Part shown: positions 1 through 6,769 of the stretch, piece by piece
How positions within the stretch are numbered: position 1 is the first letter of the stretch
Layout: every line of letters begins with the position of its first letter
Assembly: GCF_004359215.1 (NCBI RefSeq)
Contig: NC_090615.1
Location: forward strand, 3,839,423-3,851,218
From: Bremia lactucae
Lineage: Eukaryota > Oomycota > Peronosporomycetes > Peronosporales > Peronosporaceae
Length of the DNA stretch: 11,796 nt
Direction of reading: 5' to 3'
Position numbers and translations under genes: made by a program
The notes under the pieces: model-generated
Told to the model about the DNA's origin: nothing
Database searches by the model: none
What the model saw: only the letters and a program-made list of their open reading frames with translations

Positions 1-1063
1 CAGGGGCTTAGTAACGCCCCTGCAACATTCAACAGATGCGTAACGAATCTGTTGAGACCGGTGCGAGAATTCGCACCGAGTTATTTTGACGATGTATTCG
101 TTCATAGCCGAGCCATGGACGAAAAGACGGACGTGAAAGTTTATAAAACTCACGTTCGTCAGGTTCTTACACTTATGCGAAAGCATAAGTTGTACGCAAA
201 TCTCAAGAAGTGAATATTCGCCTCAAGCGAAATGCCACTTCTTGGGTGCATCGTCGGTAAACGCGGCGTGCACCCTGATCCTGAAAAGATCAAGGCAATT
301 ACCGACTGGCCAGTTCCAGTTGATGTCAAGGGACTTAGAAAATTCCTTGTATTAGCGGCGCACTTGAACAAGTACTCCCGCAATAATGCCGAAATGACAA
401 TTCATCTCTGTCGTCTCTTGAAAAAAGACGAGAAATGGCTATGGAACGCTGATTGTCAGCGTTCCTCTGAAGGTATCAAACAAATCTTGATGCAATCGCC
501 CATCTTGGCGATTGCAGATCAAGACAGACCATTTTATGTGGTCTGCGACGCCAGCGATTTCGCAATCGGCTGTGCGTTAATGCAAAACGATACAGACGGC
601 GCGGAGCGCGTCGTCTGTTACCAATCGCGCCAGCTGCAACCAGCTGAACGTAAACACCCAGTGCATGACAAGGAACTCCTTGCCATGAAATATGCACTGG
701 CTAAGTTAAGGTCTATCTCCGAGGAGATAGACCGTTTATCGTATATACGGACACCTCTCGCAAAGAATTGGCGAGGTGGCTATCCTTTTTGCGGAGTATA
801 ATATCTCCGTAGAATATAAACCAGGACGACTTAATGTCGTCGCTGATGCGTTATCACGCCGACCCGATTTCGAGCCGGCTGTACACTCCAACAGTGGAAA
901 TAATCCCACTGTTGCAACACTCATTTCAAGTGTTCCGTCATTAACCTTATTTGATGACATAAAGAAAGCCTACGCAGAAGATAAGGACCATCTGCGTTTA
1001 ATGAATCATCTAATTAATCCATTCGATCTATCTTTTGAAGATTTACCGGCTTTATATAGATAG
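1..1063 (+). pseudogene. pol: Ty3/gypsy pol A: reverse transcriptase (C-terminal part) and RNase H
   Basis: This is the polymerase part of Pol, which copies element RNA into DNA in cytoplasmic particles. Frame 1 opens inside the RT palm with the catalytic YFDD box at 82-93, both aspartates kept. A TGA at 211-213 interrupts the frame; the RT thumb follows (LLGCIVGKRGVHPDPEKIKA), then RNase H with VVCDASDFAIGCALMQ, its catalytic Asp codon at 547-549. Near 709 one base is missing and reading moves to frame 3 (VYLRGDRPFIVYTD). At about 752 an out-of-frame deletion of roughly ten codons moves it to frame 2. There, after a short insertion/deletion pair (767-785), it continues through EYNISVEYKPGRLNVVADAL, the typical end of RNase H, to a TAG at 1064. 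Family assignment is firm. The start lies outside the window. Confidence 0.9.
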
Positions 1064-1066
1064 TCA

Positions 1067-1680
1067 TCCGATCGACACACAACACACGACGGCTTATTGT
1101 ATTACACAGCCGTTGCCGGCGACACTTCATGTGTCGGCGTCCAAACTCACAATGATTTGCGCTTGCGCATCATGTATGAGTGTCACGATGCACCAACAAG
1201 TGGGCATCTGAACGTGAGAAAACTTATCTCACAGTAAGTCGCGACTTTTATCGGCCCCGCCAGTATCAGTTCGTGCGCAAGTACATTCGTGCTTGCGAGG
1301 TATGTCAGGGGTTGAAGCCTAGCCCTCCAGCCCGTGCGCCTCTCCAAGCTCTTCCACTTCCGGCAGAGTGTTGGCAGTCCATATCTATGGACTTCGTCTT
1401 CGGATTTCCCGAAGACGATCACATAAACAATGATAGTTTTGTTTTTGAAGACAGATTCAGCAAGATGGTACATCTTGCTGCAGAACCAGAGTCGATCACG
1501 GCTCCGGGCTGTGCCCGTGCCTTTATCGACACAGTATTCAAACTCCACGGGTTACTCCGTGAATTGGTCTCGGATAGAGATCCACGATTTACAGCGGAGT
1601 TTTGGCAATACGTGTTCCGAAATCTCGGAGCGCGGCTGACTATGTCAACTTCTGATCATCCAGAGAGAGCTTTGTCGATC
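1067..1680 (+). pseudogene. pol: Ty3/gypsy pol A: integrase zinc-binding domain and truncated catalytic core
   Basis: Integrase inserts the cDNA into chromosomes. In frame 2 after the TAG at 1064 the connection continues (DGLLYYTAVAGD, then NDLRLRIMYECHDAPTSGH), which supplies the two zinc histidines. A frameshift near 1207 moves reading to frame 1, where TYLTVSRDFY and the cysteine pair CEVC (about 1294-1305) complete the HHCC finger. The core keeps its first Asp in SMDFVFGF (codon 1390-1392) and its second Asp in LVSDRDPRF (codon 1573-1575), 61 codons apart. The third catalytic residue, Glu, is missing: after MSTSDHPE (about 1640-1667) the sequence jumps to tail sequence. In the sister copy B the corresponding stretch is about 1.0 kb long, so the core end and the integrase C-terminal domain were deleted here. 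Confidence 0.88.
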
Positions 1681-2051
1681 TTCGACTCTAGATCCGAAAC
1701 ATGGGTCAGATCTAATTTTTCCTCCTCCGCCACAACCGTGTGGATTTCCACAGTGGACAAGGTTTCCTTGTGGAATGTATCCAAAACCACTGTGATGTGA
1801 AGGGGCAATGAATGAGTTATCTTGTTCGCTGTCGCGGTTATCCACCTTCACATGACAGCTGGAAGTCTCGTCCCCAGTTGATTGTTGACGTTAAGGGCCT
1901 CGTCCGTCAGTATGACGAGACCCATCCGATGGATCAGAAGGTTCATCGGAAAACACGCGCCCTGACGCTTGTAAATCGATTGCAAAACGTCAATCGCATC
2001 CCGCATCTCGATAGAAATGCGAGCCCTTCCCAGGGCGAAGAAAAGGAATAG
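1681..2051 (+). pseudogene. pol: Ty3/gypsy pol A: proline-rich linker and C-terminal chromodomain
   Basis: After the deletion junction, frame 2 reads a proline-rich linker (SDLIFPPPP around 1710-1736). Frame 3 then carries a chromodomain from 1812: SYLVRCRGYPPSHDSWKSR, followed by an alpha-helical end (QLIVDVKGLVRQYDETHPM) and a charged tail to the TAG at 2049-2051. Chromodomains at the end of Ty3/gypsy integrases are thought to steer integration by binding methylated histone tails. The usual pattern is Y-x-V-(K/R)-W-x-G-(Y/W) followed by S/T-W-E-P. Here the Trp after VR is Cys and the Glu after SW is Lys, so at least one cage residue is gone. Assignment to the chromodomain fold is by motif spacing. 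Confidence 0.8.
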
Positions 2052-2061
2052 ACATCTTCTT

Positions 2062-3074
2062 TTACTCGCTTCGTGTTGTCAACACTACACGGACAGGGAT
2101 CACCCCACGTGAGGCATGGAAGTCCTGCCTCATGTGACAACCGATGCAATTTATACCTTTCACCGGTTGGAGTTCGTTTCTCAAACTTAACGCGAATCGC
2201 GTTAAGTCTTTGAAGTCAGTCTTCGCGTCCAATGTCTTTGACATTGCGAATGAACGCGCTCCAGGCTTGCATAAGCGAGACTTTATCTCGCTTATTGTTG
2301 CTACTATACCATCGATCCTTGAAAAAAGCATCGAGATAAAAATCTTCTTCAGCGCGAAAGTTCTTCGGGCTGGGATCAAGGACATGTAGCTTTGTCGCAA
2401 TAAATAAGGAATATTTATTGTGAGGGGTAGTCTCTCCAGACAAGCTATTGATTAGCCGTTCGGGCATCTTTTCAGGGGCGAGATTAGACATTTTATTGTC
2501 TTCCGGGCTTCTTTTCAGGGGCGAGATTAGACATTTTATTGTCTTCACTCCCCTGAGTGGTACCCACTAAATCAGGGGTACCACAAGAACTTTTATTACG
2601 ATGGCTTACGCCATCGTCATTAGCACGCACAGAGATATGTGCGGGTGATGGCACGGATGATGGTACTGGCGATGAGGAATCATCCTCATCGTCGGAACCG
2701 AACATGCTGTAGCGAATACTATCAGCACGTCTACTCGATTGATCCCCCTCATTCGAAGGCTCCTAGTCAGCCGTCAGAAGTTGATCAGGCGACTGTTCTG
2801 TTCTCCCCGAGTCGGCCATTTCGTCCGACTCGCATTCGTAGTCGACCTTTAAAGAGGGGTCGCATTCACGTGGTGTATTACCACGTGCACCCGCAACATT
2901 AAGAGTTGCGGGAGAAGATGACGCAACGGCAGACGGAACGTCTGCCACAAGAAACAATAATGCGTCGCCCGCGGCAGCATGAACCGAAGCCGAAGGCGCC
3001 GCACTATTCGCATACCGCATGGACTTGTTAACCATGCGATAGAATTTAAAATGATGAATCTGACCAATCAACAT
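2062..3074 (-). pseudogene. Antisense reading frame of gypsy A (function unknown, Gag-like candidate), broken
   Basis: A protein frame runs on the minus strand between the pol stop and the 3' LTR. From an ATG at 3074 it is open in one frame to 2493 apart from one TAG (2765-2763). A 43-bp tandem duplication (2461-2546) then shifts it, it continues in the next frame to 2216, and a third frame reaches a TAA at 2064-2062, ten bases from the pol stop. Visible character: an Ala/Ser-rich N-terminus (SMRYANSAAPSASVHAAAGD), an acidic serine patch (FGSDDEDDSSSP), then LSGETTPHNKYSLFIATKLH, FYLDAFFKDRW and QAWSAFIRNVKDIGRE. I recognise no family motif and saw no zinc knuckle. Element B carries a homologous frame in the same place and orientation, so it is probably an inherited gene of the lineage. 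It could be a Gag-like or an accessory protein. Confidence 0.72.
2461..2546. repeat. 43-bp tandem duplication inside the antisense frame
   Basis: Two head-to-tail copies of 43 bp lie at 2461-2503 and 2504-2546 and differ at one base (2466 A, 2509 T). Each contains CAGGGGCGAGATTAGACATT. Because 43 is not a multiple of three, the duplication shifts the minus-strand frame: the peptide EDNKMSNLAPEK is read from both copies, in two different frames. This is a local duplication inside one copy, not a functional array. Confidence 0.95.
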
Positions 3075-3138
3075 CGTTTTTAATAAAGTGGTCTTTTAGT
3101 GACCACTCTATTGAATGACAGACAGAGTGATTGTCGTT

Positions 3139-3152
3139 GAAGGGAGGGGCGA
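3139..3152 (+). promoter_or_regulatory. Polypurine tract of gypsy A
   Basis: The purine-rich run GAAGGGAGGGGCGA ends directly against the first base of the LTR. In LTR retrotransposons the tract primes second-strand DNA synthesis and always abuts the 3' LTR. Its position therefore shows that the LTR to its right belongs to a plus-strand element, although an opposite-strand frame fills the space between pol and this tract. Confidence 0.8.
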
Positions 3153-3595
3153 TGTAACGGGGGGGGTGTATCGTTACATGAAATTAACACTTAAAGGTTG
3201 TTAATTAATATATTATCGAAAAGGTTGATAACATTTGGAGAATATTACTTTACAGGGTAATTTTCTAAAGACTTATCCATTGGTAGATATAGACCATTAT
3301 ATCTTCTTTCTCCGCGGTCCAGTCAGCGCTGGAGGCGCGCAAAGAGAAAGGCAGATAAGACTTTTATTACATATGTTGTATTAGTTTATAATTAAGTTAG
3401 TATTAAGTAGATAGACAAGAAGAACTTAATTATATACTACAGTTTTCATTTAACCCTCTTTAAAGCAAGTGTTTTAAAGAGAAGACTTCCTCTGCACGTA
3501 CTAGTGCACGTGAACTGACGTAAGGCATCACTCGCACTGAGGCAGTGCGAATTGGACTTGTACTGAAGCAGTACAAGTCATAGTGCCCCGTTACA
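3153..3595 (+). repeat. 3' LTR of gypsy A (443 bp)
   Basis: The LTR begins TGTAACGGGG and ends CCCCGTTACA, a perfect 10-bp terminal inverted repeat that contains the usual TG...CA ends. It is AT-rich in the middle, has a run of eight G at 3159-3166, and carries two adjacent hairpins near its 3' end. A matching LTR in opposite orientation begins at 11620, which confirms it as a repeated LTR. It would hold promoter and polyadenylation signals for the element and could also drive the antisense frame beginning at 3074; no TATA box or poly(A) site could be assigned with confidence. No gene lies in this stretch. Confidence 0.9.
3532..3579. other. Two adjacent LTR hairpins
   Basis: Hairpin 1 (3532-3550) has an 8-bp perfect stem, TCGCACTG/CAGTGCGA, with a 3-base loop. 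Hairpin 2 (3555-3579) has an 11-bp perfect stem, GACTTGTACTG/CAGTACAAGTC, with a 3-base loop. Both are present at the matching place in LTR C (11665-11684 and 11636-11660). The second is unchanged in its stem there, and the first has one paired compensating change plus a one-base bulge. They may be structured RNA in the R/U5 part of the transcript or a protein-binding palindrome; the sequence cannot decide. Confidence 0.75.
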
Positions 3596-3799
3596 TTATC
3601 TGTGTCTAAACTACCACCACCTTGATTGCAGCTGCTCCTTAATCCTGCGAGATGGTAGCACGAAATGTACTCTCCTTCCGTCTTTTCTGTCACCTGCGAA
3701 ACCAACATATACAAAATGAAAGCAATCGCGGTGAACGGCAGTTTCTTGATTGCTTGAAACCTGGCGGTATTTCTGCCTGTAAAATTTCTTTTCCCAACA
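3596..3799 (-). repeat. Copia 3' LTR (left copy, truncated)
   Basis: About 204 bp match the right-hand copy at 8121-8312. Shared stretches include CTGCGAGATGGTAGCACGA, a conserved CTTTTCTGTCAC, and CCTGGCGGTATTTC near the outer end. On the minus strand the LTR starts TGTTGGG (3799-3793), the usual start of copia LTRs, preceded by a poor purine run. The left end coincides with the terminus of gypsy LTR A, so the true LTR 3' end is probably missing from this window. Confidence 0.75.
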
Positions 3800-3802
3800 C
3801 TG

Positions 3803-4369
3803 CTATCCAGGGATACGTAAAGCTTGTAGTCGAGGCGCTAGGAGTGGCTTGGTCAGTATTTTAGCCATCATGTCGTTCGTAGTCTCGTAGGTCGGTTTGA
3901 TTGTGCTTTTCTTGTAGTAATCACCAATAAACTTGAGACAAACGCCCACATATTTTGCCTGGCTTGAGCTTGCTCCATTTTCCACTTGTTTGATAGTAGA
4001 TAGGCTGTCCATTTCTATGGCCATGGGAAGCGCAACCTGCAATCCAATTCTCTTGCCAATTTCTTTGCAACCGAGAAGTTTTTTTACGCCAGTAAACGCA
4101 GCCACATATTTCAATTCAGCAGTCGATAACGCAAGTGCTGTTCTTGCAATACCATCCCACGATCCGAACAATTCCACCAGTTATGGGGGGGGGACTTTCC
4201 TTCTCGCTAGTCTCTAGCAAATTCAGCATCGGTGAGACACTCGATGCGTAGCGGTAAGAGTTGAACCACCGTCGCAGGCCGGAAGTGCTGCTCTCATTTT
4301 TAGATAAATTGAGATCAGCACTTCCGGCCAAGTAGTGCAGTAGTGCACGATACGTTTCGCCAACTTTTT
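3803..4369 (-). pseudogene. pol: Copia pol: connection and RNase H
   Basis: RNase H would remove the RNA strand during reverse transcription. The minus strand from 4369 downward carries a variable connection (IYLKMRAALPACDGG) and TDAEFARD followed by a TAG, the usual start of copia RNase H. A frame change across a run of nine G (4185-4193) follows, then a 4177-3803 frame with ALSTAELKYVAAFTGVKKLL, VALPMAIEMDS, KQVENGASSSQAKYVGVC and DMMAKILTKPL near the C-terminus. Those are the landmark segments of copia RNase H (LSTAEAEY, and DI.TK.L at the end). The frame ends shortly before the 3' LTR, as expected. Confidence 0.88.
4277..4329. repeat. 14-bp perfect inverted repeat within copia pol
   Basis: Arms GGCCGGAAGTGCTG (4277-4290) and CAGCACTTCCGGCC (4316-4329) are perfect complements around a 25-base centre. 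The centre can add further pairs (TCTCA with TGAGA) after one mismatch. The structure lies in the variable connection between RT and RNase H, where the copia protein is least conserved. Confidence 0.9.
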
Positions 4370-5395
4370 ATCTCCGAGTGTTGACGCCAAGAAGCGTGAT
4401 GAACACGTAAATATATGTCCGGTCTCGTGCAGCGAGCAATCCAAAGAAAAATTCCAAGCAGCGACTGAAATATCTTGATGATTGGGCGCTCAGGCGTATC
4501 AGGCCCATTTACCGGCCTTCTTCATATTTATCGTTATCTTTAAGGTCTCCATCATTAAAGCTCGCACTGATTTTGCTTTACTTAAACATATAGCTGGTTC
4601 TTGATCAATCGTGTAGGCTGACTCGGAATTGTAATGGACTCGCATTCCATGAAAATTTATCAGCAAGTCCAAGGTCCTTCAGCTCAAGGCATGCCATCCG
4701 CGTGGAGAAAATATCAACACGCTAGTTTCTAATCTTCGTAACCAACACCTCATGCACATAGGTGCCGACAAGGGTAGTTCTATCCAGGTCAGACTTGAAG
4801 TACAAACATGTGTCCGCAATGCATTGCCCAAATTCAATGTATGTCAGCGTTGCATCGAGGAGATGAGGAGATGGTGCCACAGACTGCCAGCTTGCTTTAA
4901 CACTTACAGGATTCGCACCAAAGAAAGAGAAAGATCCTTGGCGGTATCCACACCATAGTCGGATAGCTCCTCCGACGTAATAATCATTTCTTTAGGGACA
5001 CAAAGATTTATATCAACTCCAGCTCGCAAGTAAGCACTCGGCACGTCGAAAAGCCGAGCTGGTGTACGCTGAATCCGCGCAATTTGCCAAAAAAATGCGT
5101 GCACTTGTCGTTTTCAACACCGCGGCAAAAGTCAGCAAAATTTCACACCTAGCACCTGTTCATTCCACACGCAACAAGTGGTGCTTTATAACGTTCAATT
5201 ATTGCGTTTTTTTTTTTGCTTTTTTCTGGTATACCACGTAGTGTGCAAACGAGGCACACCATGTTCGGTTTTGACAACTTTATCCTTATGATTTGCACGC
5301 AAGGTATCAAGCTCATCATGATTAGCGCGCTCCCATAAAAGCTTGTCGAAATTGCGCATCGCCTCGCGATATATCATCGGATCGAGCAGATGCTC
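4370..5395 (-). pseudogene. pol: Copia pol: reverse transcriptase (RVT_2 type)
   Basis: Starting at the right, the minus strand encodes LDPMIYREAM, then LLWERANHDELDTLRANH, LHTTWYTRKK and YKAPLVACG, the N-terminal RVT_2 segments. ARLFDVPSAYLRAG follows, with the first catalytic Asp kept (codon 5047-5045). RIL*VLKQAGSLW comes next, the LYGLKQA box with a TAA. After a frameshift there is ADTCLYFKSD and the active-site box at 4760-4749, which reads YVHE where YVDD is expected, so both catalytic aspartates are lost. The palm and thumb end with a TAG at 4724-4722, ELKDLGLADKFHGMRV, and IARCTRPDIYLRVHHAS near 4445-4385, the hallmark ARxTRPDI segment. The gene is dead, but domain identity is beyond doubt. 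Confidence 0.9.
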
Positions 5396-5499
5396 AAATT
5401 CAGCTTAAAAACCTGCGAGATAGCAGCAACGACTGCGTTCACCACATCAGTAGATACTGGTGAGAGGACAAGCTAACGGCAATTGTGACTGGAGCGCAG
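5396..5499 (-). pseudogene. pol: Copia pol: spacer between integrase and reverse transcriptase
   Basis: This short stretch joins the integrase C-terminus to RT. One minus-strand frame reads VVNAVVAAISQVFKL, and another reads EFEHLLDP directly before the YREAM segment of RT. No conserved motif is expected here, and the region is variable in copia elements. Confidence 0.6.
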
Positions 5500-6045
5500 C
5501 TTCAAAGAATACTCACTGGGATCACAGCACACCTCACACTGCGACTCGAAAGCAATGATATCCACCCCTTTCCAGGCAATATCTCGGTTGAGGACGCCCG
5601 CATAGGATTGAAGCGGGTTTGCATTTTATTCACAACGTAAGCAGTATAATCGGCCCAAAAAGAAAGTAGTAGATCATACGAAAAAATATTAAAGGGAATC
5701 ATATTCGTTACCGTCCGGTGCGCTCCATCTTTCTATTTCCAGCCGGGTTGTCAGCCTCCGTAATTTGCCGTGCAACTCCACTTTCACAACAAAATAAATT
5801 AATGCTCTTGTGTTCTCCGCCACCATCTGTGCGGGAGGACATGTACGCACTAATCGCAACGTTTCTAAGAAAAAAAGACAATAAAATGCTCAAATTTTTC
5901 GCAGCTGGGTCCTTCGTTTCAAAAAAAGCACGAAAAAAATTGGTCTTGTAGTCCGCAAAGTTGACCAGATACCTGTTGCCTCTGCGATCGAGCGGTGTAA
6001 TCTGACCCTTAAGTTTGCTACAAATGATTACCTCAAAGCGATCCG
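5500..6045 (-). pseudogene. pol: Copia pol: integrase catalytic core and C-terminal part
   Basis: From 6045 downward the minus strand reads APTDRFEVIICSKLKGQI, then NRYLVNFADYKTNFFRAF, SSRTDGGGEHKSINLFC and VARQITEADNPAGNRKMERT. This is the D, D, E core of copia integrase. The second Asp (codon 5827-5825) and the Glu (codon 5725-5723) are present, 34 codons apart. At the first Asp position, before LKG, the codon 6016-6014 is AAA (Lys), so the catalytic triad is incomplete. After a stop next to 5708, FWADYTAYVVNKMQTRFNP and SSTEILPGKGWISLL (5702-5502) represent the usual region C-terminal to the core. Confidence 0.88.
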
Positions 6046-6245
6046 TCGGCGCACTCTTACTCTAGTCCCTTTTTGGCTGAGTGGCCCGTATTTGCTTTTC
6101 TTGTGATCTCGTTGAACAGTATGTTTCTATATTATCCGTAAGCTCACATTCAGAGCGTGACGTACACACCAGCGTTCAGTTGTATCAAAATTCAGATAAT
6201 CAAACCGTCTGTGGAAGTACATTAGAGCACCCTCCTGTACCGGTT
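6046..6245 (-). pseudogene. pol: Copia pol: GAG-pre-integrase zinc region
   Basis: The minus strand reads EGALMYFHRRFDYLNFDTTER and, further on, STRSQEKQIRATQPKRD before the integrase core. In intact copia elements this domain has the form LWHxRLGHxN, then CxxCxxGKQ. Here the second His and both Cys positions are altered (HRRFDYLN; STRSQEKQ), so the zinc site is lost. Length and position between protease and integrase fit the family. Confidence 0.75.
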
Positions 6246-6259
6246 GTCCAGACTTAAAA

Positions 6260-6662
6260 GTAGCTACCGCGCTACCGCGGTATCACAATATCACTGATGC
6301 CATGTTGTTCCTTTTTTTGCTACAGTTCGATCCACAAGCATATCGTGATTCGTCAAAGTAACGTAATAAAATCCTTTCTTTGGACAGTGTGTTTTCATTT
6401 GACTGTCCTAACAAACACCCGTGGTCTGCCAAACGGCCACACTGCACCAAATTTCTTGAAGCTTGTGGCGAATAATAAGCACGCGACAATTCAATCTCTG
6501 TGTCTACACATTCAACAGTTGTGTGTAAGCGCGCTGTACCGCTTCTGGTAACTTATATTAATGTGCCATACGGCTGTCGAACCACTTCACAGTTTGCACA
6601 GCGTGCAGCCCCACTCGACATCGACACATCACGTATTAAATGACAACTTGCTCAAGAATCTA
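6260..6662 (-). pseudogene. pol: Copia pol: protease remnant
   Basis: The aspartic protease would cut Gag-Pol. Near the zinc knuckle the minus strand reads TAG then ILEQ (6662-6648), where W-I-L-D-S-G is expected, so the Trp is a stop and the catalytic Asp is Glu. After a frameshift HLIRD (6642-6628) fits the following H-L-V-N-D type segment. The C-terminal part is better kept: ELSRAYYSPQASRNLVQCG and LADHGCLL (frame 6489-6283) match the copia pattern of VxYxP, NL, S-x-G-x-L and G. The remainder up to the GAG-pre-integrase region has no sure landmark. Confidence 0.7.
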
Positions 6663-6769
6663 ATCATCATCATTCAAAGCATCACAATCTGTTGCAGCAA
6701 ACGCCCACTTGTTACCTTCACTCGGTGCAACATTCTTCTTGGCTTCAGTCATTTTCCCCTTCCCCTCGC

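Larger units (their letters stand above)
1..3595 (+). mobile_element. Ty3/gypsy LTR retrotransposon A, 3' part (chromodomain-bearing), degenerate
   Basis: In order on the plus strand I see the end of the reverse transcriptase palm, RNase H, a connection, an integrase zinc-binding and core region, a proline-rich linker, a chromodomain, an opposite-strand reading frame, a purine tract and an LTR. RT before integrase defines the Ty3/gypsy order, and the C-terminal chromodomain is the chromovirus-type arrangement. Gag, protease and the N-terminal half of RT would lie left of position 1. The LTR is the 3' LTR of a plus-strand element, because the purine tract lies directly on its left. The copy cannot make Pol: there are nonsense codons (211 and 1064), frameshifts near 709 and 1207, and internal deletions near 752 and 1670-1690. 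Confidence 0.88.

Noticed and set aside
1183..1548. A 121-codon minus-strand frame opposite integrase A
   Set aside because: It mirrors the codons of a well-supported pol frame and shows no protein features of its own. It is not equivalent to the antisense frame downstream of pol, which has no sense-strand gene opposite it.
2461..2546. Repeat pair as a CRISPR-like array
   Set aside because: There are only two directly adjacent copies with no spacers, in a eukaryotic retrotransposon.
3652..3864. Plus-strand open frames starting MVAR at 3652 and 8168, with similar proteins, looking like a small gene family
   Set aside because: The similarity is that of the two copia LTR copies at the DNA level; both frames run out into unrelated sequence and differ after about 15 residues.
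5208..5224. Run of T as a terminator or poly(A) site
   Set aside because: It lies inside the copia RT coding region next to a lysine-rich segment and is best explained as A-run slippage in a dead gene.
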